Assembly (NCBI GenBank): GCA_013368315.1
Contig: JAACJM010000041.1
Span: 124,001 to 188,000 of the forward strand
DNA length: 64,000 nt
DNA from: Tetrapyrgos nigripes
Lineage: Eukaryota > Basidiomycota > Agaricomycetes > Agaricales > Campanellaceae
Reading direction: 5' to 3'
How positions within the stretch are numbered: position 1 is the first letter of the stretch; every line of letters starts with the position of its first letter. Shown one piece after another: positions 45,671 through 55,689 of the stretch. The notes beneath the pieces are model-generated. The model was not told where the DNA came from and did no database searches. It saw only the letters and a program-made list of their open reading frames with translations. The position numbers were made by a program, and so were the translations under genes.

Positions 45671-48600
45671 ATCACTCCTCTGCTACGTCGTCAGTAGGAG
45701 TAGAACAGTACACCGGACAGTTAAAGAACAATCGATATAGTGTGTTATACCCCTCTAGTGAGCGAGTCTTTCCTTCAGAAATAAAAATATCAGCAATCAC
45801 TCGTAACAGACAGATACCATCAATCACACTCAAAACTGAATTAATCGGCAAAGTTACTGGCAGAAAAATCGACGCAAACGCTCTGATCGACAGCGGTGCA
45901 GAAGGCATAATCATCAATGGCCAATTCGCACAAAAACATCAACTCACCCTTCTTCCTATTAAAAACCCGTTCCCAGTTCGAAACGTCGATGGCTCCGAAA
46001 ACACCATGGGATGGGTGCGAGAATACACTATCCAAAATCTCCGTATTTATTCCTGAGACGGCGAAGCGTACCACGAGGAAAAGGCCAAGTTCTACGTAAC
46101 GGACATCGGAGACCATGATATAATCCTCGGTACCGACTGGTTGGAAGAACATAATCCAGCTATAGACTGGTCGGACTCACGGGTAGACATGACTAGATGC
46201 CCAGAAACATGCATCACGGCAAAACCTCCCGTTCTCCATTTGAAAACTAAATCCTCGAAATCCACAGTCGTCGATCCAAGAACCCACCACAAGGATTACC
46301 AAGTCAGATGGTTAGAACCAGTTGGACAATTCAAACCAATTGCCCAACCAAAAATTGCAGGGCGACGCCGTCAAATCCCTATTCGATCCTTCCACCAAAG
46401 TTCGGAGGTAATGGCGATCTTTACTGAAGATGATCACGGGAGAGATACGATCCCAGAACGATGGGAACAGGATGTAATGGAAGAATTGTTGGGGAAGGAA
46501 GAAAGAATAGATGAAGAGGCGCTAGGGACACCAAACCTGAACATCCGCGCGGGGTTCACAAAGGCACAAGAACTTGCAGAGGCAGCCCAGAATGTCCAGG
46601 TCGACGTACCTCTTAAAGATAAGATTCCTTTGCAATATCATCAGTTCTTACGAGTCTTTGACAAACAAACCTCAGAACGATTACCGAAACGTGGCGACTG
46701 GGATCATGCTATCGAGTTAAAACCGGACTTTGAACCACGCCCCTGCAAAACGTACCCTTTATCCCCAAATGAACAAAAAGAACTCGATGAATTCATCAAG
46801 GAAAACTTGGAGAAAGGGTACATAAGACTGTCGAAGTCTCCTATGGCAAGTCCCTTCTTCTTTGTAAAAAAGAAAGACGGAAAACTACGACCAGTACAGG
46901 ACTATCGTGCCCTAAACAAAGGGACTGTCAAAAACGAATACCCCTTACCGCTTATATCGGAACTCGTAGACAAATTAAAAGGGGCGCAGATATTTTCCAA
47001 GATCGACCTCAGATGGGGATATAACAACGTACGTATCAAAAAGGGAGATGAATGGAAAGCGGTGTTTAAAACCAACCACGGCCTCTTTGAACCAACGGTG
47101 ATGTTTTTCGGTCTTATGAACTCTCCAGCTACATTCCAAGTGATGATGAACACTCTATTCAAGGACCTGATCAACTCTGGAAAAGTCGTGATCTATATGG
47201 ACGATATCCTCATATTCACGGAATCACTAGAAGAACATTGATACATGGTGAAACAAGTATTGGCACGACTCCATGATAACGATTTATACGCTAAACCGGA
47301 AAAATGCACTTTCGAGACCGATTCAGTGGAGTTCCTCGGCCTTATCGTTTCACATAACACATTAGCGATGGACCCAGTCAAGGTCGAGGGTGTGACCAAA
47401 TGGCCGATCCCACGCAACGTCAAAGACGTACAATCATTCCTCGGCTTCGGAAACTTTTACTGTCGTTTCATACGTGATTTCTCAAAAATCGCACGACCAC
47501 TGTTCGATCTCACGAAGAAGGAGCACCCATGGAAATGGACCGAGGAAGCTCAAATGGCTTTCCAAGCACTCAAAGATACGTTTACGACTTCACCAGTCCT
47601 TCTCATGCCTGATCATTCTAAACCATACCGAGTAGAAGTTGATGCATCAGATTACACTACAGGGGGTATCCTGCAACAACAAGGACCGGATGATAAATGG
47701 CATCCGGTAGCCTACCTGTCAAAAGCCTTATCCGAAACTGAACGGAATTACGACATTCACGACAAAGAGCTGCTAGCGATTATACGCAGACTTGAAGCCT
47801 GGCGACACTACTTGGAAGGCAGACCACATACCATCGAAATCCTGACCGATCACGACAACCTCAGATACTTCACCACCGCTCAGAAACTTAGCCGACGACA
47901 AGCAAGAATGGCCTTGTTTCTGACCAGATTCGACTTTACACTCGCGCACAAACCCGGGAACTTGAACCGAAGTGACCCGCTCTCTCGAAGATCAGATCAT
48001 AAAGAGGGGGTCGAAAACGACAACAAAGACAGAGTCTTGCTTGACCCCAGGTTCTTCAGGATCCGAGCAACGAGGCCAGGAACGGTAACCGCAATAGGAG
48101 ATACAGAATTGAAGAGGCGGATTAAGGAATGTCCGAAAAAGGATGCTGAAGTTGTGAGTGCGTTACAAACCATCTTTAACAACGGACCACGCGCGTTGGC
48201 AAAAAATATACAGGAATGGAATTATGAAGACGGAATTGTCTTGTTCCGAGGAAAGATCTACATCCCAAACGACCAACAACTCAGACGAGACATTGTGAAA
48301 ATGCATCACAACAGTTTTACTGCAGGACATCCGGGACGATTCAAGACGTACGAACTCGTCAGTAGAGAATTCTGGTGGCCTGGTATGTCAGTATTCGTTC
48401 GTAACTATGTTGAAGGATGCGCTACTTGTCAGTTGACCAAGGCAAATAACCACCCGGCACATGTACCACTAATTCCGAACGAGATACCGGAACGACCTTT
48501 TGGCACCATTACAACCGACTTCATCACGGATCTGCCAGAATGTGACGGCTTTAATGCAATTCACGTCACAGTCGATCGTTCAACAAAAACAGTTGTCATT

Positions 48601-49776
48601 TCTCCATGCAGAAAGGATATCGATAGTGATGGAACAATTGACGTAATGTTCAACAACACCTGGCGACGATACGGCTTGTGGGACAAAATGATATCTGACC
48701 ACGGACCTCAATTTGCGAGCCAAGTAATGAAAGGGATATACACTAAGTTAGGTATCACTTCAGCACTCAGTACGGCTTATCATCCGCAGACAGATGGCGA
48801 GACAGAAAGGTTCAATCAAGAACTCAAACAGTACCTTTGAACCTTCTGCAATTATCGCCAAGACGATTGGGTTAAGTACCTACCCTACGCCAAGTTTTGC
48901 CACAACACCCGAGTTCATTCAGCAACCGGAAAATCACCGTTCGAACTGCTCCATGGATACCTACCTCGACTCTTCCCTTCCATTAATCCGACTTCACATG
49001 TACCAAAGGTCGAAGAACGCCTCCAGAACTTGGATACTCTTCGAGAGGAACTAAAAGCAAGCCTGGCAACAGTGGCAGAACTGATGAAAGAACAAAACAA
49101 GGACTATACGAACGAAATGGTGAAGTTTAAAGTTGGGGACAAGGTGTTGCTAGATGGAAAAAATTTAAAGACAACAAGACCAAAAGCTAAGTTGGCAAAT
49201 CGTCGTCATGGACCTTTCGAAATCATTGATGTTATTAGCGAGGTCAATTACCGACTCAAATTACCGAATAGCTGGCGCATTCATCCAGTGTTCCACGCCT
49301 CACTCCTATCGCCATACAAAGAAACCGAAGCCCACGGAGTGAACTATCTGGGAGAGCCGGCGGAGTTACTTCCTGAAGACAACGAATACGATGTTGAAGC
49401 GATTCTAGATTCGAAACCAACAAGAAACCGCCGGGGAGTACAATACCTTGTCAAATGGTTGGACTATGCTGACTCAGAGAACTCATGGGAGCCAGCGTCA
49501 GGACTGACAAAGGTGAAGGAGATGATCGAAACCTTCCATCAACAGCATCCAAATGCGTATCGACCCAAAAACCTGATACGCCCCGGAACAACGGTGCGTT
49601 CACTAGGAATCGCCATGGAAGACATATGGCGAAGTACCCGCGTGCTTCAAGCAAAAGCACAACTCCGAGGAGAAACACTGTTACGAACCGTTGGTATTCT
49701 ATGCCCTCCTTCATACCCCATTCGGCAATCGAACTCCGACTTTTGTCATCATTCATCAATTGCATTCCCTCGTTAA
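45667..49776 (+). pseudogene. pol: Chromovirus Pol with three in-frame TGA codons
   Basis: One frame runs from the gag overlap to 49776. Protease: ALIDSGAEGIIINGQF (about 45880). Reverse transcriptase: KLRPVQDYRALNKGTV, FSKIDLRWGYNNVRIKKGDE, MFFGLMNSPATFQ and YMDD at 47194-47205. RNase H: YRVEVDASDYTTGGIL, HDKELLAIIRRLEAWRHYLE, ILTDHDNLRYF. Integrase: zinc region (HHNSFTAGHPG, CATCQ) and D,D-E core (TTDFITDLP, SDHGPQFASQVM, QTDGETERFNQE). Chromodomain: AILDSKPTRN, QYLVKWLDY, SENSWEPASGL. TGA stops at 46054-46056, 47239-47241 and 48838-48840 break it. The latter two stand where Arg is conserved in relatives (EEH-stop-YMVKQVL, KQYL-stop-TFCNY). Everything else is well preserved, so inactivation came late. 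Confidence 0.94.
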
Positions 49777-49852
49777 CGGCGTCTACTGTCAAACCCGTCT
49801 CCGACGATAGTCTGACCGTTCATTTAATATTTACACTGCACAAACCAACAAC

Positions 49853-49860
49853 TATAAAAG
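49853..49860 (+). promoter_or_regulatory. TATA-like box upstream of the extra chromovirus ORF
   Basis: TATAAAAG lies 54 bp before the ATG at 49915 and after the end of pol. A retrotransposon ORF expressed from the LTR transcript would not need it, so it suggests a separate transcript. Sequence and position only. Confidence 0.45.
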
Positions 49861-49914
49861 ATCCCTTTCCTCAACGGAGAACTACAGAACATCATCCACA
49901 CTCTCGTCATAACA

Positions 49915-50448
49915 ATGTCTACCACTTCCTCCACCGACACTATCGCCCCTACCGCACACCCAACCAACAGGGGGCGTTGCACCTATGGAAAACACTCAGG
50001 ACGTCAATGTCGGCTCTCAAAACAGCACGCAGGACCTCACAACGGATGTCAATGCTGCACGTGGGGAGGAGGGGATGGACCAGGACGATGTAGATTGGGC
50101 AGAGGACATCGAGCTAGATGTGTCGTTCAGTGGACATCCCTACGAGCAGAGCACAGAGGGAACTTAGGATGGGGAGACGGCAGTATATGGGGCGCACACG
50201 TCGCCCTACAATATGATAATGACGATGGAGGGAATGGAGCAGGCTGGGGGACAGCGACCGACACGACAGGATGGGGGGACTTGACAGACTGGAACGACCC
50301 TAGGTGGGGTATTACAAACTACACGACGGGCTGGGACAACTTAGAGAAGTACTGGCCGAGTCAAGGGGACGTAGACAGACGACTTCGCAAACAATGGGCA
50401 GAGCACTGGAAAACTAGCTTGCCGAGCTCCGGTGAAAGCTCGTCCTAA
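49915..50448 (+). CDS. Extra ORF downstream of pol: Cys/His cluster plus GW/WG-rich region
   Basis: The ATG at 49915 gives 177 residues lying between pol and the 3' LTR, the place where env-like or accessory ORFs sit. The N-terminal part has a probable zinc-binding cluster (GRCTYGKHSGRQC, RLSKQHAGPH, GCQCC); the C..C..H-x2-H spacing resembles small zinc ribbons. The C-terminal half is rich in Trp next to Gly: LGWGDGSIWG, GAGWG, TTGWGDL, PRWG, TTGWDNL. GW/WG repeats are known Argonaute-binding signals in several unrelated proteins. I recognise no homologue. A second frame (49985-50167) overlaps it and encodes an acidic stretch (DQDDVDWAEDIELD), so a frame error is possible in the middle. Confidence 0.55.
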   Translation: MSTTSSTDTIAPTAHPTNRGRCTYGKHSGRQCRLSKQHAGPHNGCQCCTWGGGDGPGRCRLGRGHRARCVVQWTSLRAEHRGNLGWGDGSIWGAHVALQYDNDDGGNGAGWGTATDTTGWGDLTDWNDPRWGITNYTTGWDNLEKYWPSQGDVDRRLRKQWAEHWKTSLPSSGESSS

Positions 50449-50459
50449 AGAGGGGGTAA

Positions 50460-50984
50460 TGTCACAAATCGCTCCCTGCCTATTCATTTCCCTTCTATTC
50501 TTTTTCCCTTTACTACTTCTTTCCCACTTTAACCCCATAAACACCAATCATTTCTCATCATCATCTATAGTTACCATCTCTACAGATCTATGACTTATAC
50601 TTTTATCTCCTCCGATTCCTATCTCCATGGACATTCTCACTGTCAATCATTCCTTATAATCCAGTACCTTCATCTATCCATATTTAACTCTTTACTCTCT
50701 CGCCCTTGACATTTCCACATGATACCGTCTATTATTACTTACTCTTTCCCATCTGTTCACATTTTACTTATATACCTGTGATCTTTGTAACCTATTCCTT
50801 AGTTCGTTCACTTCGTCTCCGCTCCGTACTTTTACTACGCAGTGTTGAGCCTAGTCAGCTTACTTTCTCTCTATCTCTCTATCTCTCTATCTCTCTATCT
50901 CTCTTGATCAATCTATTCTCTTGTAACCGGCTTTCTCGTATTGGGTGACTTGGGTGGTTATTGAGTGTATCGACAACCTTGACA
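50460..50984 (+). repeat. 3' LTR of the chromovirus (525 bp)
   Basis: Starts TGTCACAAATCGCTCC and ends ATCGACAACCTTGACA. It differs from the 5' LTR by a few transitions and by extra 'tctctatc' units. Confidence 0.95.
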
Positions 50985-51066
50985 GTATTCAGGGTGTATT
51001 CAGGGTGTATTCAGGGTGTATTCAGGGTGTATTCAGGACGTATTCAGGACGTATTCAGGACATACC
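50985..51066 (+). repeat. 11-bp minisatellite, continuation
   Basis: Seven or so GTATTCAGGGT/GTATTCAGGAC units follow the Gypsy 3' LTR and end at 'cataccctgaac'. This is the distal end of the split array. Confidence 0.93.
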
Positions 51067-51099
51067 CTGAACACTTTCATATCATTTGTCCTCAATTGT

Positions 51100-51966
51100 T
51101 TCTTTTTTACCTATCTTTGTTTTTGATAAGTTTCCTGTAAGTCCTGATGCCTTACAGCATACATTCCACCATCTCAGCATCCATGTAAAACCTCTGTAAT
51201 ACTTTGTTTCTTACTGCAGTATTACTGTCACTTAACTGTCACAGCACTGGACTTTTCAGGTGAATTACCACATCCAAATTTTCCTTTCTGATTTATGTAT
51301 TCTCTCTGTAATCCACACTGTCTTACCACTGTATTACTGTGACTCAAATGTCACAGTAAGTCTCTTGTAAATACCTTTGCCAGAACTGAAGATTTACTAC
51401 CTAATCCAATGTTGTAAATCCCCTGTAATACTATCTTGATTTACTGAGAGATTTACTGTGACTGTGTGTCACTCCGAGATACCTTTGTATTTCTCAGCAG
51501 TATTACAGAATGTATTACTTTGTCAGCACGTTGCACTGAAATGTTCCTGTAATACAGCCTGCTTTACAGCAGTCTTACAGCATTGTTCTGAAAAATATAT
51601 GTGTTTGTAATACTCCTGTAATGTAAGGTGTATTACTTATTGAATTCCTTGTCGTAAGGACACCGTAATACCCCTGTATGGCAGGGTAATTACAGGAATT
51701 TCTTCCAGTGTCACTCTGTAATACCTCTGTATTTCTTGGCAGTATTACAGAATGTATTACTGTGACACTATGTCACACTGAAATGTTGCTGTAATCCCTC
51801 CTGCTTTACAGCAGTCTTACAGCATTGTTCTGAAAAATATATGTGTTTGTAATACTCCTGTAATGTAAGGTGTATTACTTATTGAATGACTTGTAGTAAG
51901 GCTGCTGTAATACCCCTGTATGACGGCATATTTACAGGGATTTGCTTCCAGTGTGGCATATAAATT
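51100..51966. repeat. TGTAATAC-rich repeat region with a 240-bp tandem duplication
   Basis: The words 'ctgtaatac' and 'tattac(t/a)' recur throughout. Two long copies (about 51486-51724 and 51725-51966) share 'cagtattacagaatgtatta', 'ctgctttacagcagtcttac', 'ctgaaaaatatatgtgtttg' and 'gtaaggtgtattacttattg' in order. The earlier part (51130-51480) has shorter, more diverged units of the same kind. No coding sequence. Confidence 0.8.
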
Positions 51967-51971
51967 AAGCA

Positions 51972-53060
51972 TTAGAGAGGTTGAGCACAGCCATGAGAAG
52001 CCATATATGGCTGTTTTGTCATGTGCACCTGGCAAGGGCTCCGAAAAAAAGTTACATACTGGGTGGTCGGAAAAAAAAATTAAGGACCTAGTAGAGGGAA
52101 CCTACCTACCTAACCTTCCATATATAGTAATTTCACATGTACATACCTACCTAATATAGTATCTTCACATGACCTCTGTTGGCATGTGTACTTTCCCAAG
52201 TGGTGAGAACCTTTGGTCAATCCTGACTGGCTTGTGCTTAGAATAAGTCTGCTGAGGTGTGATTTTCAGAACAAAATTGCTTCTGGAAGGGGTTTGAAGC
52301 ATGTTGTAGAGGGGGTCAAAAAAAAAAATTTAGACCCCCTCTGGGGGAGCCTACCTACCTACCCCTGGTCTGGGATTTCTCAGTCCAGGCACCCTTGGCA
52401 CCTGGTTGGCTGCCATGAGTTGCAATTTGGTTTCTTCATCATATCTATAGTACACACCTCAGTATACTAGGTTAAAGCAAATGAAATAGACTGCTTACAC
52501 CAAGTTAGAACACTTGGAAGCAAGCCATCCCTCTAATTTCGAGCAACAGCGGCATGTCATCATTGGCCGCTCAGCTGAAAATTACAAGGCCGAAATGAAA
52601 TGAAGGATGTTCTTTACACTCCATTTCTGCATGTGGCTATGTCGAATTGCCCCTGCTTTTCCCATTTGTCTATTCCTAAATCTCCCAATCTTTATTTTGT
52701 GACTGTGACATCACAGTTTGTTTGCCAGTCCGATGTGTTGTTTCTTTTTTTCAGTTTTCCACCATCCATAGTGCCCTTGTTGTTGTAGGCTACTTAGTCT
52801 GAGGTAGACCCTGTGGCCTCGTACTCGCCATGTGTTAGCGCTGGCCCACACCCCTTTCATGGGTGTTAAAAAAAAGGACCTGGCGGCACTCTACTGGGAG
52901 AATGGCTTCAGTAAGAGTCTGAAAGGTTGATATGATGATTTATGAGCTCTTCTTTCTCAGTAGATATGCAACCTTCCACAGTACAATTTTCATGGCAGCC
53001 AACCAGGTACACACGACAAAACAGCCATATATGGCTGCTTGTGGCTGTGCTCAACCTCTC
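51972..53060. mobile_element. Putative element with inverted repeats, containing a nested family-R element
   Basis: 'agagaggttgagcacagcca' plus 'agccatatatggctgttttg' at 51972-52031 recur inverted at about 53000-53060 ('caaaacagccatatatggct', 'ggctgtgctcaacctctct'). A second inverted pair is 'cctggttggctgccatgagt' (about 52400) against 'catggcagccaaccagg' (about 52990). The interior has A-rich 'ggtcaaaaaaaaaa' and 'gcctacctaccta' words but no protein. The nested element occupies 52581-52860. Confidence 0.6.
52581..52860 (+). mobile_element. Family-R element, shortest copy (280 bp)
   Basis: Head: attacaaggccgaaatgaaa, then gttctttacactccatttct and gcatgtggctatgtcg. Tail: tggcctcgtactcgccatgt, gcgctggcccacacccctttcat. 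This is the most compact copy, so it best defines both ends. It has no coding capacity. Confidence 0.75.
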
Positions 53061-53140
53061 TATTGCTGTACACGTGTTTGACACGTCGCAAATCATCAAG
53101 GGTTTCTCGGGTACTGGCAAGTTCGGATATCACGGTTACC

Positions 53141-53938
53141 GAGGCCTTTAGGCTGAGTTAACTTATGTCGACCTCGAAAATTTTACCACGACCTCAAACT
53201 CCCACCCCTTTTCGTTGCCACTCAACCCAACTGTGTGTCGTCACCACACCACGCCGGTCTCTACTTTCCCGATCAACCTGAAATATCCAGACTGAGTCTA
53301 GACCGGGTCTACATACGTTGACAATCATGACGTCATGCCAGTGTGTTGACTCATCTCACCTTCATTGCCAGCGTCGTGCTTCATGGGATACTTACTCGCG
53401 TCCACGGCTTTCTCTCCGCAAGTATGGCCATACTGATTGTTATCCAATGTTTGCCAGTACTCGCTGCCCTACTTCCTCCACTTCTGAAGCTTGGCTTCAG
53501 CCTCGACGCCCTCGTAATTCAGAATTCTTGCCTCTTCATCGTCATTAATTTATGTTTATGTCATACTCTTAGCGACCTGTAGCGACCTCAAGGTCTTTTC
53601 CGCGGGTTCAAACTCCCAACTTATTTCGCTCATACTACTTTGCAAGTAGCTGCAACGTAGTCAATATAAGAGTGAGGTTTTGTTGAGGAGGGCCTCATAA
53701 CTTGCCATGCGAAGCAGTGGCACCTTTCCCCAGTCATTTCAGAGCGACCTTCCAAGGACCCAGCTTTTCCACGGGTTCAAACTCCCACGCCTGTTCGTTG
53801 CTCGTCAAGCGCTCATCTAGAATCAGCGACCATCATGACATCGTTCACGGCTTTCTCGGTAGACTTCTTTTTGATATAGACGACATATGTGAAAGGGCCT
53901 CGTAACTCGCCACGCGAAGCGATGGCCCTTTACCCCAG
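53141..53938 (+). repeat. Dispersed repeat A, copy 3 (compound)
   Basis: Begins 'gaggcctttaggctgagtta', continues with the VDLENFTTTSNSHPFSLP frame, and ends with hairpin 'aagggcctcgtaactcgcca' / 'gcgatggccctttacccc'. A second, diverged hairpin tail lies at 53692-53745, so two related elements or a duplication are combined here. CG dinucleotides are better kept than in copy 1. Confidence 0.7.
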
Positions 53939-54376
53939 TCATGATTATGTACGTAGCGCCGACGGTTTGTTTTGGACATTTGGGGAAGATTTGGTTCCGT
54001 TCCACAGGCTCTCTAACAAAGTTTACAGTGTAACTGTTGACAAGAAACTTCCAACTTGAAAGGGCTTGCTTTAGGCCTACAGGAAGTGCTGAAATTCTGA
54101 GTGGGGCCGACCGGTTTTTCTACGAAGTCGTACTATAACACAGTAGGATCCTACTTAACCGTAATGCCATATTATCAAACCGAATAGCCATGTTGCCGAC
54201 GTTCTCCAGGCGTTCGGTGGTACCGGGCATGTCAAGGACCCAGCTTTTTAGAGGGGAGGGGGGGTTACAAATCCCAGATTCCCAGCTTAGGAGCGGACCG
54301 GCTGACATCAAAATTGGGAACCTCGGCCATCCCTCAAACCTCACCCAAAAGTTCGGCGTCCCTTCGAAATTGATGA
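53939..54376. other. Spacer before the secreted-protein gene
   Basis: The words 'aggacccagctttt' occur at about 53757 and 54234, hinting at more repeat debris. No gene is seen. Confidence 0.4.
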
Positions 54377-54384
54377 TATAAAGG
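54377..54384 (+). promoter_or_regulatory. TATA-like box of the 54.5 kb gene
   Basis: TATAAAGG lies about 140 bp upstream of the ATG at 54521, with pyrimidine-rich sequence between them as in many fungal promoters. Confidence 0.45.
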
Positions 54385-54520
54385 CCAGTACTTCTTTGGA
54401 TTTTAGACCAACGCAGGTCGTTCGTTCCTTTACCTTTGCCCTCTTACCAGACCTTCCATACGCAGGTCGTATCTTTTAATCTTGAACTTCAAGTTTACGA
54501 ACTAATAGCAGTGAGTAGAG

Positions 54521-55159
54521 ATGTTTATTACTGGCATAAAGAAGCTCACTCCATCCTATGTGATTAGCTATATTCTTTTCACCATACGATTCTCTATTCT
54601 CCTATCCCTGTTCGGTGTCGTAGTCACCACCAACGCCGTCCCATTGTACAACCATGCGGCGAATTTGACCCCTTCCTCTTCCCCCGGGTCTCTTCTTCAA
54701 TTGGAGGCTCGAGGCACCACTTCATCGAACCTCATGACCCGCCTCAACGGTGCGACCGCATGCCCATCCCAGCAAGAATTTATCAACTTCGCATACCTCC
54801 TCAACGGTGGTGGTCTAACGAATGCGCTTTTCTGGACACAGGGTGTGAGCCTCGTCCAGGTATCCGCGTTCGCTCAGAAATACCACAGAAAGCAGTTGCG
54901 GGATATATTCTTCGATACTCAGCAGTATCGTATCCGATCCCGCCTAATTGAGCTTTGCAATGGTCCAGCACATACACAGACTCATGCGTGGTGGTTGGTG
55001 TCTACGGCGATGGCGGCAATCACGACTGGGGAGGCTTGGGTGTTGACGACGAGTCAGTATGTGGGGAATGTGATGCAGAATCCGGATCCGTATTTTCAGC
55101 AGGAGATGCGCACATTGAATCAGCACTCGAGGGCGGGGTTGAAGGTGTATAGTACGTAG
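54521..55159 (+). CDS. Predicted secreted protein, single exon, family unknown
   Basis: The ATG at 54521 gives 212 residues without introns. Residues about 15-40 (VISYILFTIRFSILLSLFGV, then VVTTNAVPLY) form a hydrophobic signal or anchor with a plausible cleavage site after NA. The mature part has two Cys (ACPSQQEF, ELCNGPAH), moderate Trp and aromatic content (ALFWTQGVSLVQVSAFAQKY, AWWLVSTAMAAITTGEAW) and no domain I know. Codon use is CG-rich and unlike the surrounding repeats, which argues for a maintained host gene. It could be a lineage-specific secreted protein. Confidence 0.65.
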   Translation: MFITGIKKLTPSYVISYILFTIRFSILLSLFGVVVTTNAVPLYNHAANLTPSSSPGSLLQLEARGTTSSNLMTRLNGATACPSQQEFINFAYLLNGGGLTNALFWTQGVSLVQVSAFAQKYHRKQLRDIFFDTQQYRIRSRLIELCNGPAHTQTHAWWLVSTAMAAITTGEAWVLTTSQYVGNVMQNPDPYFQQEMRTLNQHSRAGLKVYST

Positions 55160-55689
55160 AGATTTAGGGAGAATAGTTGTTGATTATGATTATCTTCGAA
55201 TGAGGCTCGTGCACGTTTTGTAGCTGATTGTTTTCTACTCATTATGATTATTTATCTCAGAATTCAACGTTCAACTGTCACGATCATGACGTGCATATAC
55301 CCCCTTGCCCGCCTCTTCACCTGAGTGTGATCGCGATTAAGAGGGACACGACTAGATGTTATTACTTAGGAACAAGCGCACTAAAAATTTTCCAGAGAAT
55401 GATATTATTTAAAACCAGCGCGTACCTGGTACGTACTTGGGTCTTTCCATATGTAAAGTTGACAATAAGTACTAACGAGTTCCAAGTCGTACTTCCTTCA
55501 TTTCGATTTGACTCGATTGGAGTGATACCTAAGTTCATACCGACTGAGATTGAAAGGCGCGAAAACAGGTGCATGCATACTGTATGCACTCGATCACTGT
55601 GAGGGTTCAGAAAACCTGTTTACACTCTTCATTTTTCAAGGAAACAAATGAATGAGGAGCGATGCGCAGAGCGCATACTTACACTGCGA
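55160..55689. other. 3' flank of the secreted-protein gene
   Basis: AT-rich, with a chance-looking frame of 124 codons at 55228-55602. Nothing is supported. Confidence 0.4.

Larger units (their letters stand above)
43158..50984 (+). mobile_element. Ty3/Gypsy chromovirus LTR retrotransposon
   Basis: LTRs with inverted ends TGTCA...TGACA bracket gag, a protease-RT-RNase H-integrase-chromodomain pol and an extra 3' ORF. The 5-bp flank GTATT occurs on both sides (43153-43157 and 50985-50989), as part of the minisatellite. A purine tract (aaagagggggtaa) precedes the 3' LTR. The LTRs differ by a handful of substitutions plus a 16-bp length change in a TCTCTA-type microsatellite, so the insertion is recent. 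Confidence 0.96.

Noticed and set aside
49985..50167. Second small ORF overlapping the extra chromovirus ORF
   Set aside because: It has no upstream signals of its own and is only 60 codons. It is kept only as a hint of a possible frame error in the GW-rich ORF.
53600..53790. tRNA or tRNA-derived SINE suggested by 'gggttcaaactccc' (box B-like) at two sites
   Set aside because: No matching A box or cloverleaf could be drawn at the right spacing, so the similarity is probably chance within repeat A.
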